Assembly (NCBI RefSeq): GCF_000204055.1 | Contig: NW_006768792.1 | Coordinates: 274,560-338,559 of the forward strand | DNA: 64,000 bases | Reading direction: 5' to 3' | Origin: Melampsora larici-populina 98AG31 | Taxonomy: Eukaryota; Basidiomycota; Pucciniomycetes; Pucciniales; Melampsoraceae | The notes under the pieces: model-generated | Databases searched by the model: none | The model's input: the letters and a program-made list of their open reading frames with translations, nothing else | Told to the model about the DNA's origin: nothing | Made by a program: the position numbers and the translations under genes | Shown here: positions 10,301 to 22,422 of the stretch, one piece after another | Numbering within the stretch: the stretch's first letter is position 1 | Layout: every line of letters starts with the position of its first letter

Positions 10301-13300
10301 GTCCTTGTTAGAGACAACTTCAAGCGTGGATCCAAGTATAAATTGCGCTTTTGTGCCCCTTAATCTCATCGGCTCGACTGCGTGCATCGCAAAAATTGTT
10401 GTAAAGTTCCGACAAGTCAATAACATGTGCCAAGACGAAGATACCAAAATGAGCTCACCGTGGCCTCGATCAGTCCCATCACCATGGAAAGCTGTGTGAG
10501 CAACTAAAAGATATCCATGATGAGTAGATGGGTGAACCCGATGTGAGATAATATACTTTTGCAAGAAGTGAGGTTTTTCGAACGCGAAATGAGCATAAAA
10601 TACTTAGGCAAGATCAAAGACAAAGGGACAACAGAAGAGGAAAGCAAAGAGGAACGAACATCATTTTCTTGATGAAAGTGACCCTCTTTATAACCTTCCA
10701 GGATCATCTCCGTATGCAGATGATTCAATATCCTCTTCCAGCTGCCTATCCCGTGAGCAACATCAACCTTCTCATACATTCTCTTCTCTTTGACAAGGTC
10801 TAACAACTCGGGATAAAGATCATCAAATCCTTTGTTCGAACCTACAGCCGCATAAGAGAAAGCGACCAGGGCACCAGTCGAGAGCGCATCGCGTGCTGTT
10901 CGCTTCTTGGATGGGGATTCATTATCATGAGTGCAATCCATTAAAAACGCATGTGGCCTTGATCCATGTAATGGAACGATTTGACACGGCTTCGAATGCC
11001 CTGTTGAGGAATCAACAACAGTTGATTGTTCGGTAAGAACGTCCGTATCCATTGATCCGATAGGTTTACCTAATCCATAGTTATAGAGCAATCGACTTTG
11101 ATCTTTCGGATCGTGACCACTACGATGGATGGACAAGCGTCACTTGAAAATTCGGGTGATCACGAGAGAGCGAAAAGAACTAAGGATCATCACTCACTTC
11201 ATCGCTTCTCTTATCAAACTATTGATGCCTAGTCGACTAACAAAGTACGTATCCATCTCTTCACTACCCGTGAAGAGTTCGGCACAAACATAGAGATCCG
11301 GTCTAACTCGCCTGGCGACATCGAGTAAAGCTTCGCCGACATGAATTGGAGTCGAATGGCAATTATCAATTCTAAAACCATGAAAGAGACTAGCTAGTAA
11401 CGTAGTATATTCTTTCATCTTCTTCCATAAGAAAGGATTATCGCTTTCTCCTTTACCATATCTCAACTTGACACAATCTCCCCAGACTATAACTTCTCTT
11501 CTCAGATACGCTTTGGAAGATGGAGAAGCAAAATCTTCGAGCGGATTCGCATTCCAGATCCACCCGTTGTTCGCTAATGCTAATGAGCGTGGATCGTGTT
11601 TTTTGGTCGTTTCGTTTACTTCTAATCTGGTAAACAAGGTCTCGATCAAGGGATATCTATCCAATTCGCAGTAGCCCCCCAGAAAAACATTCAATTGAGC
11701 ACCGTCGGACAAAAGAGCGAGTGAATCAGATTCGAGAAAGAGGTCAGGGTTCGGCTTACTTTTCATTGAAAGGTCCCATTCGTGGACCCCCTTCATCTAA
11801 TCGAGTGTATTGTAATCTGTTCTTTATATTACCCAAGATCGTGATCACATCATTATCATACTCTCGATATCTATCAACGTTTAACTCTTGCAGCAAGCGC
11901 TTGAAAAGCTCCGGTACCGTAGGATCACATTCCTTCAAACCTTTGGAATGAAAAAACTCCACAGCCGCTTTAAGGTTGAGTTTTTGAGTTGCATGCGATC
12001 GAGGACCGGTAACTGCACGCCAACCTCCTTGACCCTTATCATCCGATGAGGGTAAACAGGCAGCTTCGAGTGCAAATGCATCAACATGTTGAGCCCAGTT
12101 TGAGGACGAATCGTTGGTGGACTGAGTAGAATTCCAAGCTTTCTGGAATTGAGTGACAAGTTGATCGACATCCAACACATAGTACTCCCACAATTTGAGT
12201 TGAGGCATCAACTCATGCTCAATGGCTTTCATGATTTGATCCAAGTCTGAAGATGATTTAAGTTCGACTGGAAGACCTTTATTGGCCAGTTGAGAAGATA
12301 GCTCGAGTAGGGCGCTGTCAAGTTCCAAAGCTGGCTCTAGATGTGGCGAGTTTAGCACATTATATCCTGTAGTACATAAAAGTTTGGTCAGTATCTGATT
12401 GGCATGGATTAGATAGCCAATATAGTTCCGTTTGTTAAGAAGGAAGAATACAAATATCGTTATTGACCTGATTCAGGATGATCCCTCAGCCATAGACTGT
12501 TATGAGCTGTGTGATTCCAAACCACGTCCGTCATACTCAATATACCCCACTCATCTCTGATCCGACTCAGCCAAGTTGATAATTCTTCTTTCTCTTTCTC
12601 AGCGGATGAAGATTGAGTTTCGAATAATTCAGGATCAAATCTCAGTTGGTCAAAGATACTATAAGGGCTACCGCTTTCTCCACGTTGTTGAAGTGGGGTG
12701 AAATGTATCATATTGTAACCCCGATCACGTATTAAATCGAGATAAGGTGACCAATTGTTTAAAGTTCCCATCCATTTCGCTATCACGGTTTGAATCACAA
12801 GCCCATCGAGGGGTAAGTTAACCAGAGGGGCATTCCTATCGATTGTCTCGCCGGTTTTACCAAAGGGCAGTACTTGAACTGAGTGGTCCTGACTTGTCTT
12901 GAGTATAGACTTCCTGCTAGCGACCGAAAGGATCGGATCAACATTGAAGTAACCTGATCGACTTTTTATCCTTCTTTTTTCATGAGAATCGCTGGTGTCA
13001 TCATACTCAAAATAGAATTCAAACACTCCAGCTTTAGTGATCGGTAAATCGACTTGAATCGGTTTAGATGTATCGGAAGGTAAAGGTTTTTCGTGAAACT
13101 TCGATCGATCAAATTCGCTTTGATCCAATGGGAAATTAGTAAAGAGACTTGCAGCTTTCGAACTTCGTGCTCCCGCTGCGATCAGAATCCTTAATGCATA
13201 AGGTTCGTATGGCGCGGGTAAACGGATGTACTGTTTAAATGTTACACAGGAATGGTAAGAATTCAATATCAACCCTCTTTTCCTTGTTAATGAAATGAAA

Positions 13301-13772
13301 AGCTTTGTGGGTGGCTATCAAGTAAAGAACAATCAGCTCAAAAGAGAGAATGCGGCTAACCGATTTTTCCTTTGAAGGTGATCCATCGTCTTCCAATGCA
13401 ACTTAGAAAGGACAACAAGCAACGATCAACAGGGTAAGCTTGAGTCGAATACTCAAAGGTAAACAAGGATTGGCTGATGGGTTTAAGAAAGGGCAACAAA
13501 CGTTGATAGATAGTCATTGGCGCTGAGCTCTTGTCGGACATGGTGAGATCAATTATATCTGGCAATGAGTATGAGATTGGTTTCTTGAGGTTTGAAGGTT
13601 CAGATTTAGAAATTGGATTTGGTAATTTAGATGGATTTGAGGCAGGATTGATGATTGGAGATAATACCACTCTTTTACTAGTATTCTCATTTACTTTAGT
13701 TGCGGAAGTGAGATCACTATTAGGTAGGGTTGATTTGTTTATCTTTGGAGATGGTTTTCGTTTACTAGGCAT
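7346..13772 (-). CDS. GDB1: Glycogen debranching enzyme (4-alpha-glucanotransferase / amylo-alpha-1,6-glucosidase)
   Basis: This bifunctional cytosolic enzyme moves maltotriosyl units and then hydrolyses the alpha-1,6 branch left after glycogen phosphorylase. My model has 18 exons: 13772-13502, 13401-13361, 13230-12468, 12366-11760, 11656-11198, 11119-10660, 10555-10459, 10377-9801, 9735-8926, 8849-8677, 8587-8501, 8436-8362, 8287-8049, 7965-7951, 7854-7789, 7694-7549, 7471-7441 and 7378-7346. They sum to 4950 nt (1649 residues), in frame at every junction. Family signatures: [25 protein letters not shown] (transferase nucleophile Asp); [10 protein letters not shown] (acid Glu); [20 protein letters not shown] (glucosidase Asp); [21 protein letters not shown]. 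Exon 14 is a 15-nt micro-exon coding YHQGP. The first about 80 residues (Ser/Pro/Lys/Asn-rich) extend beyond yeast Gdb1, so translation could start at an internal Met (MSDKSS or MTIYQ). The upstream region is cut at 13994 by a hAT insertion. Confidence 0.95.
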
Positions 13773-14009
13773 CGTGAATACGTGAATATATGAAGTAAGT
13801 TTGATTAGTATGATCTTCGGTATTAGAATCTACAAGGTTTATGATGACAATTTAATGAATTCGATGACGATGAAGATGACTCAGTGAAGATGACGTTGAA
13901 GGGAAGAAGAAGATTCATAGAAATTCACATTGGCACAGATTTTCTCTTGCTTATAAGGTGATATGCATACATCACAAGGCACTTTAGCTGGTAGCAACGG
14001 TGCCACAGT

Positions 14010-14265
14010 TACGATACCGGTATCGTATTGCAGATACCGGGTATAGTATCGGAAGTTTGATACCATCAAAATGTGTATTGAGTATTATATCGCTTTTAGT
14101 TACGATACTCGATACCAGTATCAAAACTGCGATACCTATAAGGACCTGACCTGGGTAACGTATCACAATACCGTTACGATATCGATACTGTATCTGGTAT
14201 TGTGGGTCTAGGCGATACTGCACGATACTGTCACAATACCAATATAGTAGCAGTATTGTGCTGCT
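14010..14265. repeat. Left subterminal array of GATAC/GTATC motifs in hAT element 1
   Basis: About a dozen GATAC or GTATC words in both orientations occupy 250 bases, including the palindrome CGATACCGGTATCG at 14011-14024. Part of it (about 14080-14160) is a direct repeat of about 18318-18400 in the right arm. In other hAT systems subterminal clusters bind transposase; that role is inferred here. Confidence 0.75.
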
Positions 14266-14379
14266 CCAACTGCTCAAAACATAATATGAATTACCTACAA
14301 CTTGTATGATAGGGCCATGAGAAAGATTATAACATGAAAGCTCATCATTTGAATCACCAAAAAAAAACCAGTCAAGTAC

Positions 14380-17300
14380 TCATTTTGCTGCTTTATTTGT
14401 AACCCTCCGCTTCCGATGATCCTTGTCCACTTTAATACACTCTTCCATACATTTTTGCGACTGCTCAAACTCTTTACCATGTATGACAATACCTGATTTT
14501 GACCAGAGACGAGCCGCTACTGAGCGCTCAACAGTAGCAGGCTTTAAAGCCCCTCGATCTCGGCAGCAAACGTCTGCAGCAGCGGAGAAAGTTCTCTCCA
14601 CTGCACAGGAAGCTCCACAGATAGCCAGATAGTCTTGAGCCAGAGAAGATAAAACTGGATATCTTCCAGCATTGACCTTTTTCATGAAAAAAGAATGTCA
14701 GCAGAGGTTTAAGTATTGTATATCGAATGAAATGAGAGTTGTACCTTCCACCATTGCAGAGCCAAATGTGGATCCTTCTCCACTTCTGTAGAAGGTTCAT
14801 CAGCACCTTCAAAGTAGTCCCGAAGTTCATTTTCGGTTCGTTTCTGGAATTTCTTTTTATGTGCACGGTAACCACTTTCTTCTTCCTCATCATCTTCTTT
14901 CGGATCGGTCTGTCTGGTAGCCTTATTTCCATTTTCGACTTTACTTTTTCTGTCCTTGAATGCCATCTCAATCAAATTTCGTGCAGTTTTGTGCTCAATT
15001 GAGTCGGCTCCAAAAGCCCATTGAAAGTAATCAATTCGCCAAGATGGATGAAGGGCGGTAGCTAAAATTAATACGTTTGACTGCAGTGCTTCGTGCAGAT
15101 AAGCAGTGACTCGGACCAGCATCGAATGGTACATTGGGAAAAAGGGGTCGGCTCGAGATGAACAGGCGTCGATCTTCTCTTGAAGTGAATTCTTCAATTT
15201 GAAATACTCAGGTATGATCATAGAACCAGTTGGGGCATCGGCCTCAAAGAATTTGGTGAGTGTTTCAAAACCCTAGTACATGCATAGTAAAAAAGACGAT
15301 GATAAAGTCAGATGGTGAGATTCTAATGCTAAGATGAATATTACTAACCCGAAGTATCTTTATCAATGTATGTATCTGCTTCCATTGGTCAGGAGTGATC
15401 AATACCTTGTTGAAAATTCCACGAGGACGATTGGAGTAAGGATCAGAAGGCTGTTCGCTTGGGCTGGTTTTCTTCTTATTTTTGTCTTTTGAAACCTCCA
15501 GCTGGTCGTCCTTAAGCATCCGATCAATAACCTGTAACAGGTATCATTCATAATAAAGGGGTGAGCAGTGGATAAAAGCGGATGATATTGAGGGATCAAT
15601 ACATACCTCTCTTGCTTTATACAAACGGTCCCAGCATTGTAACTTGATGTTCCATCGGATACCGTATCCAGGAATTGGTCGAGGGAACGAGACTCCCATG
15701 CTGGAACAAGTAGCATCAAAGACACATAACATCCTTGATGAACCACCGATTTTTCGAGCAATGTCATCGAGCTAAGTTAAATTACATTAGTCATCAGTAT
15801 AAAAAGTGAAATATCAAGTATTTCGAGAGAACTTACCTGCTGAGTCAACTGATATACTGCATTCGACTCGTTACGGTTGGTGGCTGGAACATCCAAAGGT
15901 TCCTCAAAAGGCCCATCAATGATGCCATACCATTGATCACCAGCATCGGTTCCAGGTACGTTTGACATTTCCAGGTCGTCCTCCTCATCGCTGTCTTCTT
16001 GCTCGTCTGTTGGATGCAATTGGTCTTTTGCTGATTCTTCATCTTCTTTGTCTTCCTCGGTGATTGTTGGCATGGTGTGCTCAGGTAAAGGAAATTCGCC
16101 AAGGATGCTGGACTTGACAAGTGGTGGTGGTGGTGCTTTGATACCCAGCGCTTGAAGTCCAGCGTTGACTATGAGAGCCACTTTATGGCCTGCACACCGG
16201 ACTCGATCGGTAGTTGGGTCCCAATCGAAGTGCTGAAGATTGTCCTCAGCAGCCTTGGTGAGTCGAGCTTTCATAGCACGAGCACAAGTATCGTTGTTGC
16301 TACCTGAATCATGGGTCTGAGAAATCATGTGAAATTACAAAGTCGGATGTCAGCCTCAGCACAAAAGATTAAGACAAAGATAGAAAGAAAGACTGATCTT
16401 GGTATAAAGCTTGTGTTTGACAAGAACATTCACCAAAGGCTCTGCTAGCCACTCCCCTTTGTGATGCCACGCTATCATCTTCATCGAAAGATGGCGGGTT
16501 ACAAACTCCCAATCCTTGTTGACGTACGTGACTGAAGCCGATATGAATCCATAACGGTTACGTGGTGAAGTCCAAGCATCAAGCACTAATCCGAACTTTG
16601 AATCAAGATCCTGTGATCAAACGAATCAGAAAGACAATATCAAAACATAAAGAAGATGATCAACTTACTTGAAGTTCAGAAATGACTGATGTTCGAAGGC
16701 CAAGGTATGCTTTATGAGCAAAGGCAGCTACCCATGTTCGACCATAAACCTGGGCTTGAGGATTTGCATATCGAAAACAGGCGCGAAGGGCCTCATCTTC
16801 CATTCGGAGCCAAGGCTGAGATGTGCGAATAACCCAGTATCCGATCATTTGGTTCAAGATGGAGTTGGAGAATCGAGATTGCTTGTGAGTAAAAGAGTCC
16901 ATGCTAAGCTGGGTTGAGTTGGCCTTTTCAACTTGACTGGCAATTTGGCGTTTCTCAAAAGCTGTCTTGGGAAGCCGACAACCAGCAGCAATAGCTCGAT
17001 GGCGCATTTTGCAACCAGGCTTTCCTGATTTACTTGCTTGTTTGGCGCCATCGCGGTGAACAAAAAGATTGGTAGGAGAACCACCGCTCGCTCGTGCATC
17101 CTCGCCACACCACTTGCAAGTAAATGAGTTGTAAGGACCTTCCTCGGGCTACATAAATCCCACAACCGCTTTAGCTTCCACTTCCTCACATGACCGAGTA
17201 AAGGTTAAGAAATGAAAAAGAATGACCAAATATGTATTTGTTTGTTACTTACATCGTTCCCTCCACGAACAGGGTTTTTTTTGAAATAATCCCTTATGTT

Positions 17301-17938
17301 ATCGTATTCCTTGCCTACCTCAGAATCTGGTGCCTCGGATTTTGGTTTCTTGCGCGGATGAGCTTTCACATGTTCGTCTTCCGAATCTTGTGCCAGGTCC
17401 ACAACAACGTTAGGCTGAGTTGACGAAGCGGGTGAGGCCAAAGACCTCTACACAGACAATAGTATGAACTTGAGGTCAGCTGTGTATAGGAATCGGGTGC
17501 CACATAAGTGAAGCATGAAATGTAACATACCTGATTTTTCTTGTGAGGTTTCTTCGCCACCGCTGTCTTACTTCGCTTTTGCTTATTGCTTCGACTTTGA
17601 TTGACTGAGCCTTCTGATTCATCCACTAATTCAGATTCAATCCGTTGACGCTTGCTTTTTTTTTTATTGTTTTTTTGAGCTTGAGAGGCATCTGACTCCG
17701 ATTCGACGGCTGATTCGATTTCAATTCGTTTTTTATGCTTGTTTTTTTTGTTGACTAGGTTTTTTTGTAAGTCGGATTCATATTCGCTTTCTGATTGAAT
17801 TGATAATCTCGAGTCGGCAGGAGGTTGAATCATGGAGGAAGACCTTTGACGAAGAGGTGTAACACGCGTTGTGCGACGGGGAGTAGGAGATGGTGGTTGC
17901 GAGCTTGCATCATCACGGTTTTTACGAGACGTAGGCAT
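14380..17938 (-). CDS. hAT family transposase with BED-type zinc finger (element 1)
   Basis: Exons by hand: 17938-17531, 17447-17253, 17148-16669, 16610 to about 16390, about 16312-15837, 15771-15607, 15531-15349, 15272-14745 and 14676-14380, for roughly 980 residues. The N-terminal 190 residues are basic and Ser-rich with Lys runs (nuclear-targeting character). A BED-like finger follows (CKWCGED...NLFVHRDG...GC). The RNase H-like core begins with GLVLDAWTSP, where Asp is a likely catalytic residue, and continues through THDSGSNND. An acidic insert (EEDKEDEESAKD) separates this from the C-terminal hATC dimerisation region (GASCAVERTFSAAADV), which ends at NKAAK. Most junctions are canonical and in frame. 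The exception is exon 4 to 5: the only in-frame GT-AG pair I find removes the Asp of THDSG, so that splice site may be damaged. Confidence 0.85.
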
Positions 17939-18283
17939 CTTGGAGGAAGTTGATCAAATGAGAAATAAAACAAGATAAAAGAATAATATTTAAAAGTTAG
18001 TAACAAATCGTTTGGGTCAGTATTCTTTTCAAAATCTACCAAATGATAAAAGATTCTAACCTCTATCGAATTTCCTCCTTCGTTTTCAGGTGGGTCTGAC
18101 CACATGTTGGCCCATTTGGTGACGTTGATGTGCCAAGCCATGTCTGAGCGATAGAAAAGGGTGGATTGAATAGGTGCGATAATGACTATTATACAATAAT
18201 TGAAACTATAGCGCAGCTCATGATCCCCTGCTGCCTCCGATTCGGAGCCAGTTCCACTCGGGCTTGGGTTTTGGTCAGATACC

Positions 18284-18484
18284 ATCGATACCCAATACCA
18301 GTATCGGCTGATACAGGGTATTGTATCGCTTCTCAGTTACGATACCCAATACTGGTATCAAAACTTCGATACCTATGAGGACCTAGCCCAAGTAACATAT
18401 CGGAAACCCGATACTGAGTAACATCAATATAATACTCAACACCAGTTACGATACTGCTACGATACCGATACCAGTAAAGTAACA
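18284..18484. repeat. Right subterminal array of GATAC/GTATC motifs in hAT element 1
   Basis: A dense run of GATACC, GGTATC and GTATCG words mirrors the left arm. The stretch around GTTACGATACCC through CGATACCTATGAGGACCT matches the left arm in direct, not inverted, orientation. Only the outermost bases are true inverted repeats. Confidence 0.75.
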
Positions 18485-18496
18485 GTGGCACCGTTG

Positions 18497-19563
18497 CTGG
18501 TAGGAGCAAAAATCAGCGCACAATTTTCAATGCTTAAAGTGTGATATGCATACATACTCGATGCTTACATCGAGGTTTGACTGTAATCTGAAACCACAGC
18601 GCATGACCGCACCTTTCGCACGGATCACCCGCTCTCATGAAGATTCTCTGTTTAACTGTTGTCAGCAACTTCTTGAAACCTTTCATTCATGTTCTGTTGG
18701 TATCAAGATCAAGATATCAATCAAGATAGTGCATGAACAAGGCTCTGGGAAGCTCCAGAGCAACCCACTACTACCTATGTATTTACAAAAAACTTCAAGC
18801 ATCTGGAGCCTACAAAGGAAACATATACAAAATCAAGTTGAAATGAACTCCTCCCAGATATATGGTCATTGGGATTGCACATAGTATCATCCTGATATTG
18901 TACATATCTTTTCTCCTTGGTTCATTCAAATTCACCAATGCAACATACCTCAAAATTGTGACTTACACTGGCACAACAAAGACTCTTTGCTTTCTCAGAA
19001 CTTATCTGTCATGCTGGTGCGACATGGTGGTACTCTGTATGTGAAGCACCAATGTGAAACTCTAAACAAGATGTGAGACACATGGTCCAGTAACTTCTTG
19101 CTATGCTCACCCTGACCATCATAGCTATCACCCCAACACAAGCTTCACAAGATAAAGTATATCCGTGGGGTATTGATCTCCAAGATGAAGTCAATATTTG
19201 ACAATAAGAATTTATTCTTGCTCTAGAAAGATAAGCATACCATTGACTTTGGTAATTATCCCACCTTAACATAAGATTGGACTGTAAACCATATTTAGAC
19301 AAGATGGATCAAAAAGGAAGGAAACAGAATCTAAATTAGAGGTGTCCTATTGGTCACAATACCAGTGCTGTGTTAAACATTACATAATCTTAAAAAAAGT
19401 ATATACATATGAACCTCATCTGCTATTTTAAACCTACAAATGTTCTAAATCACTTACAAAATCTTTCTTTGATAGTCTTAAAATCCCTACATGAACTAAT
19501 CATTTCACGTTGCAATATTAACCTGAACATGTAGCTTATATTTCGAAGTTCAATTTATTTCCT
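18497..19563. other. Gene-free spacer between hAT element 1 and the isomerase gene
   Basis: I find no recognisable gene. The region is AT-rich and CpG-poor, and its left end is the target flank of the hAT insertion. The last few hundred bases probably hold the 3' untranslated region and terminator of the minus-strand gene ending at 19564. Confidence 0.6.
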
Positions 19564-21022
19564 CTATAACTTAGGTTTTGAAGAAACTCCAAAATGCTTG
19601 ATACCCAACTGATGTAATTTCCTTGCATTTGCTGAACCATAATGAATATAACCTTCATCTGTGTTTGTCAAAATCTTGATCGTCTTTTTATATAGATCGG
19701 CCTAAAGAAAAAATACAAAGTCAGAAACTGGATACTTTGTCAATTGAAAGTCAAGGTAAAAAGGTGCAAACCTTGATGAGGTCATAAACTCCAGTGGTGG
19801 CACGGATTGATTTCTGGGACGCGAGTTGAAGAGCTTGATTGATCAAATCGGCTTCAGGTGCGATTTGGTCAATGATACCTAGCTTAAGTCTTCATATATC
19901 AAAAAAGAGCCATCAAGACAGGAGACAAAAGGAATGACTGATGTCAATTGCTAAAAAATACTCACGCTTCTTGAAAGTCGTATCGATGTGCTTCGAGTAA
20001 ACATCGTTGGACTTGTTGTTTATTTGGTAACTTGGCTTCTAAAACAGCCAACAAACCTCGCTACTTTGTCACACAGTCAGAAGCCAAGTCAGTCCTACGC
20101 ATTTTAACGTGTTGTAGTTCTATGGGACGAAAAAAAAGATCAGGCGATGATCACTGACCGGAACGCTTGCTCCAAATTCAATTTCATTCATAGCCATCAC
20201 TGCTTTACCCTTTGCTTTGTTATCTTTCATCACTCTATAATCATGACTCAAAGCTAAGACAAACCCTCCACTATGAGAGATCCAAAAAATTGAAATCAGA
20301 CATCCGTTATAGGAAGCATACAATAAGCTCATACAGAAAAGGAGAGCTTACGCAAAGGCATGACCATTGAGAGCTGCTACGGTAGGGATCGGAAAAGTGA
20401 AAAGCTTCAAGTACATTTTGTTCAATACAACTATCAAACGCCAATTTCAATCAGATCATCTCTAGTCCAAATCGTCATTGAAAACCATAAAAACCAACAC
20501 TAACGTCTAAAGAAGCCTTCGTCTGCAAATGCTTGTTGAAGATCTAATCCATTACTGTAAATCCTATTCTTATCCAAAGAACCGCAAGTGACTAATGCAT
20601 ATTGACCTGGTGATTCGGGTGATTTCCAACCTGGTAGTGGTGATCAAATCCTTTCAATCGTTGATTCGAATTCGAATGTGAGTTTTGTCTAACAAAAACC
20701 AACCTGAACTAGATCCATCGGCCGGTGCGAGCTTATTGATACGAGAAGCTCTAAATTCTCTCTCGACATCTGAAAGAGCAGGTAAAACCTAAGAGAAGAT
20801 CCCGAATTAGTATTAAGCTCGATATGTGATTGTTTTTGATTGACTAACAGTATGAATGATGAATTGTTGAGTAAGTCGATTATCAGGTGGAGAATGTAAT
20901 TCGAGTAAGAAGATTCCAGGATGATGAATTGGTTTGGTTAAGGTTGCGAATGGATAATAAGTAGGTGAAGGTAATGGTTGAATTAGAGGGAGATCTGGAT
21001 CGATGAGTGCGATGTTATCCAT
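19564..21022 (-). CDS. Enoyl-CoA isomerase/hydratase family protein (crotonase fold)
   Basis: Eight exons (21022-20849, 20788-20704, 20630-20505, 20430-20352, 20270-20159, 20060-19966, 19889-19772, 19701-19564) total 927 nt, in frame, for 308 residues. The crotonase fold is shown by the CoA/oxyanion segments SNGLDL and NGHAFAGGF, then ALSHDYRVM and MNEIEFGASVP, whose second Glu sits at the usual catalytic position of delta3,delta2-enoyl-CoA isomerases. This enzyme type shifts double bonds during beta-oxidation of unsaturated fatty acids. The protein ends in PKL, which resembles a weak peroxisomal PTS1 tripeptide, so a peroxisomal site is plausible. Isomerase fits the ALxHDYRVM...NE pattern best; plain hydratase activity cannot be excluded. 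Confidence 0.88.
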
Positions 21023-22422
21023 GGTAGTTTGATTGGTGAGTTGATGGTGTTGAAGAGTTTGAAGATGTCCAAATCGATTTGAGCCTGACTGAGACAACTT
21101 GATCGACACGAGAGTTCAGCACCACAGAACACCACTCACTGTCAAACTCTGTGCATCCACACCATGGCTTCCCGAATCCCCTCTGAGGGTTTCCACCAAT
21201 CACTCTACAACACACCGAATTGAGCTCGGCGAAGAACAGACTCCGCTCTACAAACACTCAAGGTGGTCCAATTGTGTTCACCTCTTTGTTCGACAAACTC
21301 CGCTGTTTTACCTTCCTGTCTTCCACCGCTGTTTTCTTCATTCAGGTTGTTGGTTTCGTATCCAAATTTGAAGGGTCATAGTTTCGTGATCCAAAGCAAT
21401 ATAGCATAGCCGTTTCATACGCTCAAAACAAAATCCTCATCATTTTTCTTAGGACCGAATTGGAAGGTTGATAAAAGAGGCGCAGCGAAGGGGACAAGCT
21501 TTACAAAATTACAAGCTGCAAGTGTAAGACCCGAAAAAGTACTGAATTCCCCGCCATCCTGTTGGAGTTTTACTGGCGAACTCGGGCCTTGTGAAATCGA
21601 CTTTGCAGATATGGAAGACAACGATTTCAAGCTTGAGAATTGCTCAATGAAAAACTTCGGTATCCCTGGGGCGGTAGAACAAGTACACGCCCCTAACTGC
21701 CCCTGAAGATGTTTATGATGCGATCAATCTTGATGACTGATACCGAGATGGCTCATGAAAAAACAGCCAGTCAATGTCTACTCAACCTCGACTACTCGTG
21801 AGGGAGGGGCTTTGATAGGTTGAGCAGGCATGATTGAATATGGATCGAAGGATTACATAAACCAACACTTTCAATTTACTTTCTCAAACCTTACCAGGAG
21901 TCAGACACGATGATGATTTCTTGCAAACTACATGAAAGTCACGCAGATGGTAGCAGATTTGGTCTTGAGTATTTATCTCATTTATTGATGACTCGTGAAT
22001 GATACGCGGGCCTCACCTCTCTCAATCAGTTCTTAGATTTGTTGAAGAGCAACAGGAGTATGTATCTCTAACTCCAATCAAAATCAGTTCTTAATCTTGA
22101 AAGAGATTTCATCGGTGGGGGCGGGCATCCAAGGAGTCATCAACTTGGCGAATTCAATCTTATCTCATATTCTCCCTATCTCCCCCCCACAATATCTGAC
22201 ACTCAATATCCCCTCATGGTGATGCCTATCATCGTTGTTTTCATGTGGTCTTATATGAAAAAGTCATATCACCATCAATTCATATGTTAAAACCACCTTC
22301 ACCATCATCTTCTCCTACATCTTGATCTATCTCGGACCGAACTCCGGGGTCGACTTGACATCATTAATAATCTTGACCTTTAATAATCCCTGGACAAACT
22401 ACAATCTAAAAAATTTCAAATC
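21023..22422. other. Intergenic region, no supported gene
   Basis: A 71-residue minus-strand frame (21415-21630, MKSLSSISAKSISQ...) is open but matches nothing I know. The stretch separates the divergent isomerase gene and family copy A, so promoters of both probably lie here. Confidence 0.5.

Larger units (their letters stand above)
13995..18496 (-). mobile_element. hAT-type element 1, about 4.5 kb
   Basis: The ends CAACGGTGCCAC (13995) and GTGGCACCGTTG (18485-18496) are inverted repeats, extending as about 17 bp of near-perfect match. CTGGTAG flanks both sides (13988-13994 and 18497-18503); with one ambiguous base this is the 8-bp duplication GCTGGTAG expected of hAT elements. A BED-finger/hATC transposase gene lies inside on the minus strand, and both arms are packed with GATACC/GGTATC words. 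CpG is not depleted, which suggests a fairly recent insertion. Confidence 0.85.

Noticed and set aside
13356..13501. Straight read-through of the GDB1 first exon (ending in [11 protein letters not shown])
   Set aside because: Splicing 13502 to 13401 gives [17 protein letters not shown] followed by YIRLP, the expected debranching-enzyme N-terminus, so the read-through is intronic or out of frame.
17830..18285. 151-residue minus-strand frame upstream of the hAT-1 transposase
   Set aside because: It overlaps the transposase start in another frame and its first part lies in the GATAC terminal array.
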